Shown: positions 26,701 to 36,267, counted from the stretch's first letter. The stretch is 64,000 nucleotides of DNA from Variovorax ginsengisoli (GCF_030811835.1 NZ_JAUSRO010000010.1:124001-188000); one strand, 5' to 3'. The notes: generated from the letters alone by a model not told the origin. Numbers and translations are program-made.

Positions 26701-28260
26701 TCAGTTGACACGCCGCTGGCGGCCAGCCCAGTAGGGCTCGCGCAACTGGAACTTCTGCAGCTTTCCCGCGGCCGACAGCGGCAGGGCATCGCGGAATTCC
26801 ACGCTGCGCGGCGACTTGTAGCCCGCGATCTGGCTGCGGCAGTGGGCAATCAGCGCGTCGGCCTCAAGCGCTGCGCCCGGGCGCAGCACCACCACCGCAT
26901 GCACCCGCTCGCCCCACTTGTCGTCGGGCACGCCGATCACGGCCGACATCAGCACCTCGGGCAACTGGGCGATCGCATTCTCGACCTCCGCCGAATACAC
27001 GTTCTCGCCGCCGCTGACGATCATGTCCTTGATGCGGTCGACCACGTACAGGAAGCCCTGGGCGTCGATGTAGCCGCCATCCCCCGTATGCATCCAGCCG
27101 CCGCGCAGCGCGTCTTCGGTTTCGTTGGGTTTGTTCCAGTAGCCGCGCATGACCATCGGCCCGCGCGCCACGATCTCGCCGACCTGGCCCGCGGGCACCT
27201 CGTTGTCCTCGGCATCGACGATGCGGATCTCCACCATCGGCAAGGGCTTGCCGGTCGACCGCAACAGCCGCTCGCGGTCGGGTCCGGGCAAATGGCAGCG
27301 CGGCGGCAGCAAGGCCACCGTGGGCGCCAGTTCGGTCATGCCATAGGCCTGCGCGAAGCCGGCGCGCGGGATGGCCTGCATCGCCTTCTCCAGCAGCGGC
27401 ACATCGATGGGTGCGGCGCCGTAGACCATCAGGTCGAGACTCGACAGGTCGAACTCGGCAAAGCGCGGGTGCTCGATCAGCCGCCGAATCATCGTCGGCA
27501 CCAGGAAGGTCTCGGTCGCGCGCGACGACTCGATGGCCTGCAGGGTCGCCAACTCGTCGAACATCGGCAGCACATACTGCGGAGCCAGCCGCACCACGGC
27601 CTGGATCGACAGGCCGCAACCCGCCACATGGAACATCGGCGTCGTGATCACGATCGCGGGCTTGTGCGCCGTGCGCGGCAGCGCCGCGATCGAACCCAGC
27701 GCGTCGATGTAGAGGTTGCCGTGCGTGAGCATCACGCCCTTGGGGCGGCCTGTGGTGCCCCCGGTGTACATGATGGCAGCGAGCTCGTCGGCGCTGTGCG
27801 GTGCGTCCTCGCCAGGCGTGCTGCCGGCCAGCAGAAGCTCATACCCCAGCATGCCATCGGGGACCGGTCCGTCGCCGCAATAGATCACCGTGCGCAAGCA
27901 GGTTGAAAGCGTGCGCAGCGCGGCCACCATCGAGACGAAGGTGTCGTCGACCAGCAGGATGCGCGTGTCGCAATCGTCGAGCGAGTAGGCGATCTCCTTG
28001 GGGTTCCAGCGGATGTTGACGGGGTTGACCACGCCCCCACCCCACCACACGCCAAAGAAGTACTCGACAAAGCGGTGCGAGTTGAGGCTCAACATGCCAA
28101 TGCGTTGGCCCGGCGCCATGCCGAGCGCTTGCAACGCGGCGCCCAGCCGTGACGCGCGTTCGGCAAACTGGCCGAAGTTCAGGCGCGTGTCGCCGCAGAC
28201 CACGGCCGTTGCATCGGGACTCTCGCGCCGGCCCTTGTGCAGGGGTTGGGTCAGGATCAT
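26701..28260 (-). CDS. Acyl-CoA ligase B (AMP-binding)
   Basis: The 519-residue ANL ligase carries the phosphate loop [18 protein letters not shown], the motif AYGMTELAP, the hinge WMHTGDGGYIDAQGF and the catalytic lysine in AAGKLQKFQL. It activates a carboxylate to acyl-CoA. A very long frame runs through it from the preceding ligase, but the real start is the ATG at 28260, 17 bases after that gene's stop. It resembles its neighbour (ligase C) in every motif and ends with the same EPYWAGRQRRV-like tail, so the pair looks like an old tandem duplication. Fatty-acid, cyclohexanoate or phenylpropanoid acids are all possible substrates. Confidence 0.9.
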   Translation of the reverse strand: MILTQPLHKGRRESPDATAVVCGDTRLNFGQFAERASRLGAALQALGMAPGQRIGMLSLNSHRFVEYFFGVWWGGGVVNPVNIRWNPKEIAYSLDDCDTRILLVDDTFVSMVAALRTLSTCLRTVIYCGDGPVPDGMLGYELLLAGSTPGEDAPHSADELAAIMYTGGTTGRPKGVMLTHGNLYIDALGSIAALPRTAHKPAIVITTPMFHVAGCGLSIQAVVRLAPQYVLPMFDELATLQAIESSRATETFLVPTMIRRLIEHPRFAEFDLSSLDLMVYGAAPIDVPLLEKAMQAIPRAGFAQAYGMTELAPTVALLPPRCHLPGPDRERLLRSTGKPLPMVEIRIVDAEDNEVPAGQVGEIVARGPMVMRGYWNKPNETEDALRGGWMHTGDGGYIDAQGFLYVVDRIKDMIVSGGENVYSAEVENAIAQLPEVLMSAVIGVPDDKWGERVHAVVVLRPGAALEADALIAHCRSQIAGYKSPRSVEFRDALPLSAAGKLQKFQLREPYWAGRQRRVN

Positions 28261-28277
28261 GGTTGTTTGTCTCCTCG

Positions 28278-29840
28278 TCAGCCCACGCGACGCTCTTGCC
28301 CCGCCCAGTGCGGCTCGCGCAGCTTGTATTTCATGACCTTGCCGGCGCCCGAGATCGGCAGGGCTTCGATGAACTCGATGCTGCGCGGGCACTTGTAGCC
28401 CGCGATCAGCGTTCGGCAGTGGGCCATGAGCGCTTCGGCGTCCGCGGTGGCGCCCGGCCTGCGCACAACCACCGCGTGCACGCTCTCGCCCCAGCTGGCG
28501 CTGGGCACGCCGATGACGGCGACCGCCGCCACCTCGGGGTGGCCCGCCAGCGCGCCCTCGACCTCGGCGCAGTAGACGTTCTCGCCGCCACTCACGATCA
28601 TGTCCTTGAACCGGTCGACGATGAAGACAAAGCCCTGCGCGTCCATGCGGCCGGCGTCGCCGGTGTGCATCCAGCCGTCGCGCAGCGCCGCGGCTGTCTG
28701 TTCGGACAGATTCCAGTAGCCCTGCATCACGCACGGGCTGCGCACCATGATTTCGCCGACCTCGCCCCGCGGCAGTTCGCGGCCTTCGCCGTCGCCGATG
28801 CGGATGTCGACACCAGCGAGCGCCTGGCCCGCCGAGGCAAGCTTGCCGAGTTGGCGGCCCTCGGGCGTGTGATAGCGGCTCGTGAGGTAGCTCACACCCG
28901 CGGAGAGCTCGGTCATCCCGTAGCCCTGCACGAATTCGGCCTGCGGGAACATGGCGAAGGCACGCTCGAGCAAGGGCACGGTGATCGGCGATGCGCCATA
29001 GCCGACGAACCGCACGCTCGACAGGTCCGCCGCTGCGGTGCGTGGGTCGTCCACCAGCACCTGCAGCATCGCCGGTATGGCCATCAGATGGGTGATGCGG
29101 TCGCGTTCGATCGCCTCGAGCACCGCATCGACCGTGAAGCCCGGCACGATGACCTGCGTGCACCCCATGACCACGCCGCGCAGCAAGAAAGACAGGCCGG
29201 CCAGATGGAACAGCGGCGCCACCTGCAACAGCCGCTCGCGCTCGTCGAAGTAAGCGCTGAGCAGTGAGATCTGCGAATTGAGGGCGAGCGCCGAATGGCT
29301 CAGCATCACGCCCTTGGGGCGGCCCGTGGTGCCACCGGTGTAGAACACGCCGGCGAGGTCCTCGCCTTGGCGCAGCGCATCAGGCACGGGCTCGCTGTCC
29401 TGCAGCAGCGTCTCCCAGTCGGCCATGCCAGCCGGCGCCCGGCCCTCGCCCATGTAGATGCAGGTGCGCAACGCCTTCGAACAGGTCCGCAGGGTGTCGA
29501 CCAGCGGCAGGAACTGGTCGTCAACGAAGAGGATCGCGGTGCCGCAGTCGTCGAGCGAATGCACCATCTCGTTCGCGCTCCAGCGCGTGTTGACCGGGTT
29601 GACCACGCCGCCGGCCCACCACACGGCCATGTAGTACTCGAGCGTGCGGTCGGTGTTGAGCGCGAGCATGCCCACCCGGTCGCCCCGCTTCATGCCGAGG
29701 CGATGCAACGCACCCGCCAGCCGAGCCACGCGCTGGCCGAGTTCGCCATAGCTGCGGCTGCGGCCACGAAACAGCGTGGCCGTGGCGTCGGGGTTGAGCT
29801 GCACCGCGCGCTGCAGGGTTTGTGTGAGGTAGAGGTTCAT
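28278..29840 (-). CDS. Acyl-CoA ligase C (AMP-binding)
   Basis: The 520-residue ANL ligase carries [42 protein letters not shown] and the lysine motif [10 protein letters not shown], and ends in [12 protein letters not shown]. Its ATG overlaps the racemase stop (ATGA), so it is translationally coupled to the racemase. Together with ligase B it gives the operon two CoA-forming enzymes, perhaps for substrate and chain-shortened intermediates, or for two stereoisomers or related acids. Confidence 0.9.
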   Translation of the reverse strand: MNLYLTQTLQRAVQLNPDATATLFRGRSRSYGELGQRVARLAGALHRLGMKRGDRVGMLALNTDRTLEYYMAVWWAGGVVNPVNTRWSANEMVHSLDDCGTAILFVDDQFLPLVDTLRTCSKALRTCIYMGEGRAPAGMADWETLLQDSEPVPDALRQGEDLAGVFYTGGTTGRPKGVMLSHSALALNSQISLLSAYFDERERLLQVAPLFHLAGLSFLLRGVVMGCTQVIVPGFTVDAVLEAIERDRITHLMAIPAMLQVLVDDPRTAAADLSSVRFVGYGASPITVPLLERAFAMFPQAEFVQGYGMTELSAGVSYLTSRYHTPEGRQLGKLASAGQALAGVDIRIGDGEGRELPRGEVGEIMVRSPCVMQGYWNLSEQTAAALRDGWMHTGDAGRMDAQGFVFIVDRFKDMIVSGGENVYCAEVEGALAGHPEVAAVAVIGVPSASWGESVHAVVVRRPGATADAEALMAHCRTLIAGYKCPRSIEFIEALPISGAGKVMKYKLREPHWAGQERRVG

Positions 29841-30961
29841 GGGTTGGCGCGCTCAGGGGGGCAAGAACGACCCGCCTCGGCCCAGCGCCGCAACAGCGCC
29901 GCACCGTCTTCGAGACCGGTCGCACCCGCGGCCAACGGCGTGGCTGGCGGCGTGCGGCTGAAACGCGGCGCCGGTGCCGGATGCACGACGCCATCCACAT
30001 CGACGAAGGTGCCACGCGCCACGTTGTGCGCATGCAGAGGTGCCTCGTCCCAGTCGAGCACGGGCGCGAAGCAGGCATCGCTGCCTTCGAGCAGCACGCA
30101 CCATTCGTCGCGCGTGCGGGTGCGAAAGACGTCGGCCATGCGCAGCTTGAGCAAGGGCCAGCGGGCCGTGTCCATCTGCGCGTCGAAGGCCGGGTCGTCG
30201 GCAATGCCGCAGCGTTCGCGCAGCAAGGCATAGAACTGCGGCTCGAGCGCGCCCACCGCCACGTACTTGCCGTCGGCGCAGGCATACGTATCGTAGAAGT
30301 GGGCGCCGCCATCGAGCAGGTTCTCGCCGCGTTGATTGCTCCACTGGCCTGCCGCCTTGAAGCCGTAGAGCATGGCCGACAGCAGGGCAGCACCGTCGGT
30401 CATGGCGGCATCGACCACCTGGCCACGGCCCGAACGCTGCGACTCGTACAGCGCGCTCAGCACACCGAAAGCCAGCAGCATCGCACCCCCGCCGAAGTCG
30501 CCCACGTAGTTCAGCGGCGGAACCGGTCCTTCGTTCGCGCGGCCAATGGCATGCAGCGCGCCGCTGATCGCGATGTAGTTGATGTCGTGCCCCGCGGCCT
30601 GCGCCAGCGGGCCGTGCTGCCCCCACCCCGTCATGCGGCCGTAGACCAGGCGGGGGTTGCGCGCCTGGCACGGCGCCGGCCCGAGTCCGAGGCGCTCCAT
30701 CACCCCGGGGCGAAAGCCCTCGATCAGCACGTCGGCGCTGGCCACGATGTCCAGCACCTGCTGCGTCGAACCCTCGGCCCGCAGATCGACGGACAAGGTA
30801 CTGCGCCCGCGCGCGAGGATGTCGTTGGGGTCGATCGGGGTGCCGGGCCGCGTGATGCGAATGACCTCGGCACCCATGTCCGCGAACAGCATGGCGCAGA
30901 ACGGCCCCGGGCCGATGCCTGCCATCTCGATCACCCGAAGCCCTTGGAGCGGACCTGCCAT
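29837..30961 (-). CDS. Alpha-methylacyl-CoA racemase (CoA-transferase III fold)
   Basis: The 374-residue protein begins [20 protein letters not shown], the typical opening of AMACR/MCR rather than of true CoA transferases. The catalytic residues known from mycobacterial MCR (His126, Asp156, Glu241) align with His125 (AAGHDINYI), Asp155 (NYVGDFGGG) and Glu240 (GALEPQFY). The enzyme equilibrates 2R- and 2S-methylacyl-CoA so that S-specific dehydrogenases can act. This is the clearest pointer in the island to a 2-methyl-branched substrate. It is first in the five-gene leftward operon; the start at 30961 gives the family N-terminus. Regulon palindrome 31038-31055 lies 76 bases upstream. Confidence 0.9.
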   Translation of the reverse strand: MAGPLQGLRVIEMAGIGPGPFCAMLFADMGAEVIRITRPGTPIDPNDILARGRSTLSVDLRAEGSTQQVLDIVASADVLIEGFRPGVMERLGLGPAPCQARNPRLVYGRMTGWGQHGPLAQAAGHDINYIAISGALHAIGRANEGPVPPLNYVGDFGGGAMLLAFGVLSALYESQRSGRGQVVDAAMTDGAALLSAMLYGFKAAGQWSNQRGENLLDGGAHFYDTYACADGKYVAVGALEPQFYALLRERCGIADDPAFDAQMDTARWPLLKLRMADVFRTRTRDEWCVLLEGSDACFAPVLDWDEAPLHAHNVARGTFVDVDGVVHPAPAPRFSRTPPATPLAAGATGLEDGAALLRRWAEAGRSCPPERANP

Positions 30962-31009
30962 TTTTTGTCTCCTTCGGCTGCCCAGGGCGGCCAGTTGGTG
31001 CTGGCAGGC

Positions 31010-31055
31010 ATCTTGGCGCTGCGACGCCACCGTCCGCATCGTCGAAAGCGACGAA
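31010..31055 (-). promoter_or_regulatory. Regulon operator 4 with leftward -10 element
   Basis: Bases 31038-31055 read ATCGTCGAAAGCGACGAA. Reading leftward, 22 bases lead to CAAGAT (31015-31010), the same geometry as at the other three copies. The racemase ATG is 76 bases from the site, exactly as for the first binding-protein gene. Confidence 0.68.
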
Positions 31056-31257
31056 AGATGCCCAAGAGCGGCTGCAGGGACCGTCATTCGGTGGCATCCC
31101 ACTCTGTCAAGAGCGGCGTGTACCAGATTCTGGTGACAGGAATTGGAGACCGGGGCCGCATTTCACATATTGATCACGATCGAATTTCTCCTTTATTGCC
31201 AAATCGCCACTCCGGCATCGTTTGTCGGTTTTTGATGACATTCAAACTGGAAAAAAT

Positions 31258-33000
31258 ATGAATGCAGAGAAAAGGGCAACATCGGGCATGACCGTTGCGC
31301 AACGCTTGGGCACGGCATTTGCGTGCGTGATCGTGATCTTCCTTGGTGTTGCAGCGGTTGCGCTGTACACCGGTAGCAGATTGGCGGAAGCCGACAATTG
31401 GAATTCGCACACCTACAAAGTGCTCGATACGGCCGATACGATGCTCGTGAATATGGTCAACATGGAAACGGGCAACAGAGGCTATTTGATGTCCGGCGAA
31501 GCCCGCTATCTGGAGCCCTGGAACAGCGGCATCAAAGCGTTTGAAAGCGCATGGACGGAGGGCAAGCGTCTTACCGCCGACAACCCTGCACAGCAAAAGC
31601 GCCTGGACGATATCAAGGCCAAGCACACAGAGTTCGTGGCCTTGGCCAACGCCATGATGGGCTTGCGACGCGAAGTCAACGACAGTGGCAAGACGATGGC
31701 AGACCTGGTCGGCGAATTCCGTCAGGGCAAGGAAAAGTCGGCCATGGACGGCTTCCGGGCGCTGCAGAGCGAATTCAGCAAAGCGGAACGCGACCTCCTG
31801 GTTCAACGTGCTGCCGTGGCTGAAGATTTGCGCGCCTTGAATCACAACGCGGTAGTCAGCGGGTCGGTTCTGGCTGTCGTGCTGGCCATTGCATTGGGTT
31901 TTTGGGTGACCCGGTCCATCCTCCGGCAACTCGGCGGCGAACCCGACTATGCGTCGCATGTGGCCAAGGAAATCGCTGAAGGCAATCTGGCCCTTCAGAT
32001 CGACAGCCGTGCCGACGACCATACGAGCTTGCTCGCTGCCATGACGGTCATGCGAGAAAATCTCGCACGCGCCGTCACCCAGGTGCGCGCCAGCAGCGAC
32101 AACATTGCAACGGGCACGGCGCAGATCGCCACGGGCAACCAGGACCTGTCCTCGCGCACCGAAGAACAGGCCAGCTCGCTGGAACAGACCGCCGCGTCGA
32201 TGGAAGAGCTGACCTCCACCGTCAAGCAGAACGCGGAGAACGCCCGCCAGGCCAACCAACTGGCGGTGTCGGCGTCCGACCATGCGGTCAAGGGCGGCGA
32301 AGTGGTGGGGCGCGTCGTGGACACGATGTCTGCCATCGAGACGTCCTCCAAGAAAATCGTGGACATCATCTCGGTGATCGACGGCATCGCGTTCCAGACC
32401 AACATCCTGGCGCTGAATGCGGCGGTCGAAGCCGCACGCGCAGGTGAGCAAGGCCGTGGCTTCGCCGTGGTGGCGGCGGAAGTGCGCAACCTGGCGCAGC
32501 GCTCGGCGGCGGCGGCCAAGGAAATCAAGGGCCTGATCGACGCGTCGGTGGGCAATGTGAGCGAGGGCGCGCAACTGGTGGGCGAGGCCGGCCGCACGAT
32601 GGAACAGATCGTCGACAGCGTCAAACGTGTGACCGACATCATGGGCGAGATCACCGCGGCGAGCCAGGAGCAGACGACAGGCATCGAGCAGATCAACCAG
32701 GCGATCACGCAGATGGACCAGGTCACCCAGCAGAACGCGGCGCTGGTGGAAGAAGCCGCGGCTGCGGCGGGCTCGCTGCAGGAGCAGGCCTCGGATCTCG
32801 TGAAGGCCGTCAGCGTCTTCAAGCTGGACGGCAAATTGGCCGGTGCGCCCGCCGATGCAGCGACGCGCTCGGCCCGCCCTTCCCTTCCTGCGCCCGCGAA
32901 GAAGGCCGCCGTGGCCGTGGCCACGAAGCGTCCCGTCCTGGACCAACCCAAAGCGCCTGCTGCCGCCGTCGAATCGACGGACGACTGGGCCACGTTCTAA
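31258..33000 (+). CDS. Methyl-accepting chemotaxis protein with CHASE3-like sensor
   Basis: The 580-residue chemoreceptor has membrane helices at about 14-37 and 199-222. The periplasmic domain contains [15 protein letters not shown], the hallmark of CHASE3 domains. A HAMP region follows ([21 protein letters not shown]), then a long methylated coiled coil with the conserved hairpin [20 protein letters not shown]. It ends DDWATF, a pentapeptide tether for CheR/CheB. GGAAAA precedes the ATG at 31258. The gene sits just beyond the racemase operon and could guide cells to the island's substrate, but no shared operator supports that. Nothing is certain about its ligand. Confidence 0.93.
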   Translation: MNAEKRATSGMTVAQRLGTAFACVIVIFLGVAAVALYTGSRLAEADNWNSHTYKVLDTADTMLVNMVNMETGNRGYLMSGEARYLEPWNSGIKAFESAWTEGKRLTADNPAQQKRLDDIKAKHTEFVALANAMMGLRREVNDSGKTMADLVGEFRQGKEKSAMDGFRALQSEFSKAERDLLVQRAAVAEDLRALNHNAVVSGSVLAVVLAIALGFWVTRSILRQLGGEPDYASHVAKEIAEGNLALQIDSRADDHTSLLAAMTVMRENLARAVTQVRASSDNIATGTAQIATGNQDLSSRTEEQASSLEQTAASMEELTSTVKQNAENARQANQLAVSASDHAVKGGEVVGRVVDTMSAIETSSKKIVDIISVIDGIAFQTNILALNAAVEAARAGEQGRGFAVVAAEVRNLAQRSAAAAKEIKGLIDASVGNVSEGAQLVGEAGRTMEQIVDSVKRVTDIMGEITAASQEQTTGIEQINQAITQMDQVTQQNAALVEEAAAAAGSLQEQASDLVKAVSVFKLDGKLAGAPADAATRSARPSLPAPAKKAAVAVATKRPVLDQPKAPAAAVESTDDWATF

Positions 33001-33018
33001 CGCGCGAAAAGAGGAAGC

Positions 33019-33639
33019 TCAAACAGGCTTGCTCAATCCGTCAATGAAGACGTCGAGCGCTTGCGCCGCTTCCTGCAATGCACCGGTCAAATCGGTGTCC
33101 TGGGCATCGCCGGCGCCGCGCAAAACGCCCACGCCCATCAGCGTCGTCAGCCCATGGACCATGGCCCAGCAGGCGTGCGACAGCTGCCGGGCATCGCCGG
33201 CCCGGAAGACGCCCTCCTCCTGACCCGTGCTGACGAGCTGCAGCAGCACCTCGAACAGCTGGGCACCGGCATGGACAAGGTCTTCCGGCGCGTCCGGTTC
33301 ACCGACCGCACTGAACATGTGGGCCAGCAAGCGCGGATGCATCAGGCCAAAGCGGATGTAGGCCAGCCCGCTGGCTTTCAGCTGTGCACGACCAAAGGGC
33401 CGGTCCGCACCTGCGGCGGCGCGGGTCGCGCCCAGCATCTCCTGGAAGCCATCGACCGCCACGGCCTGCAGCAATGCGCGCCGGTCCTGAAAGTGGCGGT
33501 AGGCGGCCGTGTGGGACACGCCGATCGCCTTGGCCATTTCCCGCATGGAGAGGCCGTCGAGGCTGGCACGTTCGAGTTGCTCGCGCGCATAGGCCAGAAG
33601 GACGTTTCTGAGGTCACCGTGATGGTAGGACGCGGTCAT
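33019..33639 (-). CDS. TetR-family repressor, divergent from DoxX gene
   Basis: The 206-residue TetR protein has a helix-turn-helix at about residues 28-52 (SMREMAKAIGVSHTAAYRHF) and ends in a TetR_C-type ligand domain. The start at 33639 (MTASYHHGDLRN) gives the standard N-terminus; upstream codons lie inside the operator region. The gene diverges from the DoxX/DUF2214 pair, and two overlapping perfect palindromes cover the shared promoter. It therefore very likely represses that pair and itself. The ligand is unknown. Confidence 0.9.
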   Translation of the reverse strand: MTASYHHGDLRNVLLAYAREQLERASLDGLSMREMAKAIGVSHTAAYRHFQDRRALLQAVAVDGFQEMLGATRAAAGADRPFGRAQLKASGLAYIRFGLMHPRLLAHMFSAVGEPDAPEDLVHAGAQLFEVLLQLVSTGQEEGVFRAGDARQLSHACWAMVHGLTTLMGVGVLRGAGDAQDTDLTGALQEAAQALDVFIDGLSKPV

Positions 33640-33655
33640 GGATTTCAAACTTAAG

Positions 33656-33698
33656 TTGACGATGGAAACATTCGGCTTTACAATGTTTCCATTGTAAA
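33656..33698 (+). promoter_or_regulatory. Promoter of DoxX operon overlapped by two nested TetR-type palindromes
   Basis: TTGACG (33656-33661) and TACAAT (33679-33684) form a near-consensus sigma-70 promoter with a 17-bp spacer. Two perfect inverted repeats overlap it: ATGGAAACATT/AATGTTTCCAT (33662-33672 and 33682-33692) and TTTACAATG/CATTGTAAA (33677-33685 and 33690-33698). Repressor bound here would block both divergent genes. Confidence 0.75.
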
Positions 33699-33712
33699 CA
33701 ACGGACGGCCGC

Positions 33713-34237
33713 ATGAGTTTCTTCATTCTGATCTCCACGGGCGCAGCGCTGACCTGGGCCTTGTCCCGCTGGTGGTCGCTGCAACTGGACCTGCGAGCGT
33801 GCATGCGATGGGGCATGGGCCTGGGCTTTCTCTTCACGGGCACGGACCACTTCCTGAACGCCGCCACCCGCTACGCCCCGATGATTCCTGATGTTGCAGC
33901 GGCCCACGCCCTTGCGTGGGTCTACCTGACCGGCGCGGCCGAATTGGCGGGCGGCCTGGGGCTTCTGATTCCGGTGACGCTGTACCGACGCCTGGGGCTG
34001 CCCAACCTGCAGAAGCAAGCGGGCATCTGGCTGGCGGTTTTGCTGGTCTGTGTCGTGGCGGCCAACATCAACGTCGCGCTCAAAGGACAAACGGTGCAAG
34101 GGCTGGATTTCGGCGCCTGGTACTTCTGGATCCGTCCGCTGTTCCAGCCGATCTTCATCGTCTGGGCGCTGTACTGCGTGGGCGCCTGGCCGAACGCGAC
34201 GCAGCGTCCACCCCAGACCTCCGGGAGCCGCAAATGA
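33713..34237 (+). CDS. DoxX-like small integral membrane protein
   Basis: The 174-residue protein has four predicted helices and the DoxX-type motifs GLGFLFTGTDHFLNA and LTGAAELAGGLGLLIP. DoxX-family proteins are linked in various bacteria to quinone- or redox-related stress responses, but most have no defined reaction. It is the first gene of a two-gene unit under a TetR-type operator, and its stop overlaps the next start (ATGA). Confidence 0.8.
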   Translation: MSFFILISTGAALTWALSRWWSLQLDLRACMRWGMGLGFLFTGTDHFLNAATRYAPMIPDVAAAHALAWVYLTGAAELAGGLGLLIPVTLYRRLGLPNLQKQAGIWLAVLLVCVVAANINVALKGQTVQGLDFGAWYFWIRPLFQPIFIVWALYCVGAWPNATQRPPQTSGSRK

Positions 34238-34680
34238 CACCGGGCGTTCCGGACGCCCTGCTTGGAGCGGCGCATTTCTTCTGCGCCTTCGCCCTGGTTG
34301 CAGTGCTGTTCGCCGAGTGGTGCATCACCGCGCGGCCGGTCGATCATCCCCGGATGGCACTGCTTGCCCGGCTGGACATGGGGTACGGGGTACTGGCAGG
34401 GCTCGTGCTGCTGGCAGGTGCCGCGCGCGTCATCTGGGGAGCGAAGGGTTGGGCCTTCTACACGGGCAATTCGCTGTTCTGGGCGAAGCTCGCCTGCTTC
34501 GCGGTGATCGGGCTGCTTTCGGTCGTGCCAACACTTCGCATTCTGCGATGGCGCAAGGCCACGCACCTGCCGAGCGCCGAAGAGGTGCGCGCAGTCCATC
34601 GCTGGATGGGCCTCCAGTTGGCGCTGCTGCCGCTGCTGCTCGTACTGGCCAGCTTGATGGCGCACGGCATCGGTTATTGA
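34234..34680 (+). CDS. DUF2214-family membrane protein
   Basis: The 148-residue protein has four hydrophobic helices, with FFCAFALVAVLFAEWCITARP early, a GAKGWAFYTGNSLFWAK segment in the middle and EEVRAVHRWMGLQ before the last helix. This pattern is that of the DUF2214 family, whose function is not known. Its ATG overlaps the DoxX stop codon, showing that the two are co-translated and perhaps form one membrane unit. Confidence 0.78.
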   Translation: MTPGVPDALLGAAHFFCAFALVAVLFAEWCITARPVDHPRMALLARLDMGYGVLAGLVLLAGAARVIWGAKGWAFYTGNSLFWAKLACFAVIGLLSVVPTLRILRWRKATHLPSAEEVRAVHRWMGLQLALLPLLLVLASLMAHGIGY

Positions 34681-34725
34681 CGGCGGCGTCGCAGGTGCGC
34701 CCTGCCCCGCCCCTGCGCCGCGCGT

Positions 34726-36267
34726 TCAGTCAACCTGGAAAGCGAGCAAGAACACCGTCGCGGCTGTCGCGCCACTGCAATCCAGCAGCAGCCCTCCCTG
34801 GCCTGCGCGCAGCGCCATCAGCGACGTATCCGCGACATGGGCGCCTGTGCCTTGTGCCACTGTGCGGCCATCCATGGAGAGCGTCCAGCGCCCGCTTCCC
34901 ACCAGCCGCCCGATCATGATGTTGAAGCCTGATGTACTGCTCGCGCAGCGGCGTACCGTGAAGTGCAACTGGTTGCGCTCGGGGTCGAACCGTGCCTTCA
35001 GCACGTCGACACCCGCCCCGACTTCCACGAGCGCCGGCTGGCGGCGTTCGTCCGGCGAGATGGGTTCGTTGTAGAGCTTCCAGAGGCCGTCCGGCACGTT
35101 CAGGCTTGCATAGCCCATCAGCACGTTGCCGCACATCGGCTCCATGAGCGTGCGGTTGCCATCGGCGTCGTGCGGCGTATCGTTGCGCGGGAAGTAGACG
35201 CCGCCATCGCGCCAGGCCGGTGCCATGTAGCGGTCCGCATGGCACATGAGTCCGTCGAGCGTGGCCTGGTCGCCCATCTCCGAAGCCCAGGTCGCGGCCC
35301 AGCCGAAATCCGAATCGTCGTTGACGACCTTCTGGCCCATGATCAAAGGCCGTTCGGACGAACGCACCGACAGCGCCCCGTCGGGGCCGTTGACCAGCCA
35401 ATCGCGAATCTGCGCCGGGTAGTGGTCATGGACGAAGTCGCGGTTCCACATGTTCATGAGGGTGCCGCACCAGGCGTCCACCCATGGCGCCATGCCTGCG
35501 TTGTCGCGCACCGCGCGGGTGTCCTGGGCCAGCATCATGTTGTAGTGCCCATTGGCACCCAATTGTCCGAACTGGGCCCAGGCCTGGAGGTAGGCCTGCG
35601 TGACTTCGGCAGCAACCGCATTCCCGTTGACCAGGTCGTGCATGCGAAAGCCCAGGATGGCCGGCTGATTGCAGATCTGGAACACGCAGTTGGGCTCGCA
35701 GGCAACCCCCAGATAGCCGCTCTCCACCATCTGCCAGTAGACCGTGTCGTTCAGGCTGTTCTGGTCATGTTCGAAGCGTCGCTCCTTGCCGCCCCAGAAG
35801 AAAGACCAGTAACTGAAGGTCAACGCACCGGGTGCAGCGTAGCGCTCGTCGTCGAACAGGTAGTTGTAGAGCAGGGCCATCGACTGCACATAGGCGCTGT
35901 ACATGATGTTGTCGCGGCCGACCGGGTCCCATTCCTCCTTGAGCTTGTCCGACAGGTGCATGTTGAACACGCTGCCTCCCTGGCTGACGCGGGCCCAGTA
36001 CATCCAGACTTCGGGCAGCAGCATCTTTTCGATCAAGCGTTCGAAGACCGGCTTGAAGACGCCCGGTGCGGCCGGTAGCCGATGCCGATGGGCCAGCGCC
36101 ATCGCATAGGCCATGTAGGCGAGCTGAAAGCGGTAGCCCCCGAAATCATCCTGGCCGGTTCCGCGGCCCTGCATCAGGGACCAGTCATTCGGAAGCTGCC
36201 GCGAAAGGTTGGCGAAATGGCGCAGATGACCAACTTGCCGGTCGGTGAGCGTATCGGGTGCGTTCAT
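34726..36267 (-). CDS. Linalool dehydratase/isomerase-family protein
   Basis: The 513-residue protein matches the linalool dehydratase-isomerase (Ldi) fold at several points: RDNIMYSAYVQSMALLY, the cysteine segment VACEPNCVFQICN, and the late DDSDFGWAATWASEMGD. Ldi of Castellaniella interconverts myrcene, linalool and geraniol. In it two cysteines nine residues apart shape the active site; here Cys190 and Cys199 have the same spacing. The histidine four residues after the conserved methionine (His129 in Ldi, from memory) is Tyr126 here, so the reaction may differ. No signal peptide is visible, unlike the periplasmic Ldi. Start: ATG at 36267. It follows a Sco-like gene by 34 bases in one operon. 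Terpenol or another tertiary or allylic alcohol is a guess for the substrate. Confidence 0.75.
   Translation of the reverse strand: MNAPDTLTDRQVGHLRHFANLSRQLPNDWSLMQGRGTGQDDFGGYRFQLAYMAYAMALAHRHRLPAAPGVFKPVFERLIEKMLLPEVWMYWARVSQGGSVFNMHLSDKLKEEWDPVGRDNIMYSAYVQSMALLYNYLFDDERYAAPGALTFSYWSFFWGGKERRFEHDQNSLNDTVYWQMVESGYLGVACEPNCVFQICNQPAILGFRMHDLVNGNAVAAEVTQAYLQAWAQFGQLGANGHYNMMLAQDTRAVRDNAGMAPWVDAWCGTLMNMWNRDFVHDHYPAQIRDWLVNGPDGALSVRSSERPLIMGQKVVNDDSDFGWAATWASEMGDQATLDGLMCHADRYMAPAWRDGGVYFPRNDTPHDADGNRTLMEPMCGNVLMGYASLNVPDGLWKLYNEPISPDERRQPALVEVGAGVDVLKARFDPERNQLHFTVRRCASSTSGFNIMIGRLVGSGRWTLSMDGRTVAQGTGAHVADTSLMALRAGQGGLLLDCSGATAATVFLLAFQVD

Noticed and set aside
29837-30961. Reading the CoA-transferase-fold gene as a formyl- or carnitine-CoA transferase
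   Set aside because: The His/Asp/Glu pattern and N-terminus are those of alpha-methylacyl-CoA racemase, including the histidine that transferases do not use.
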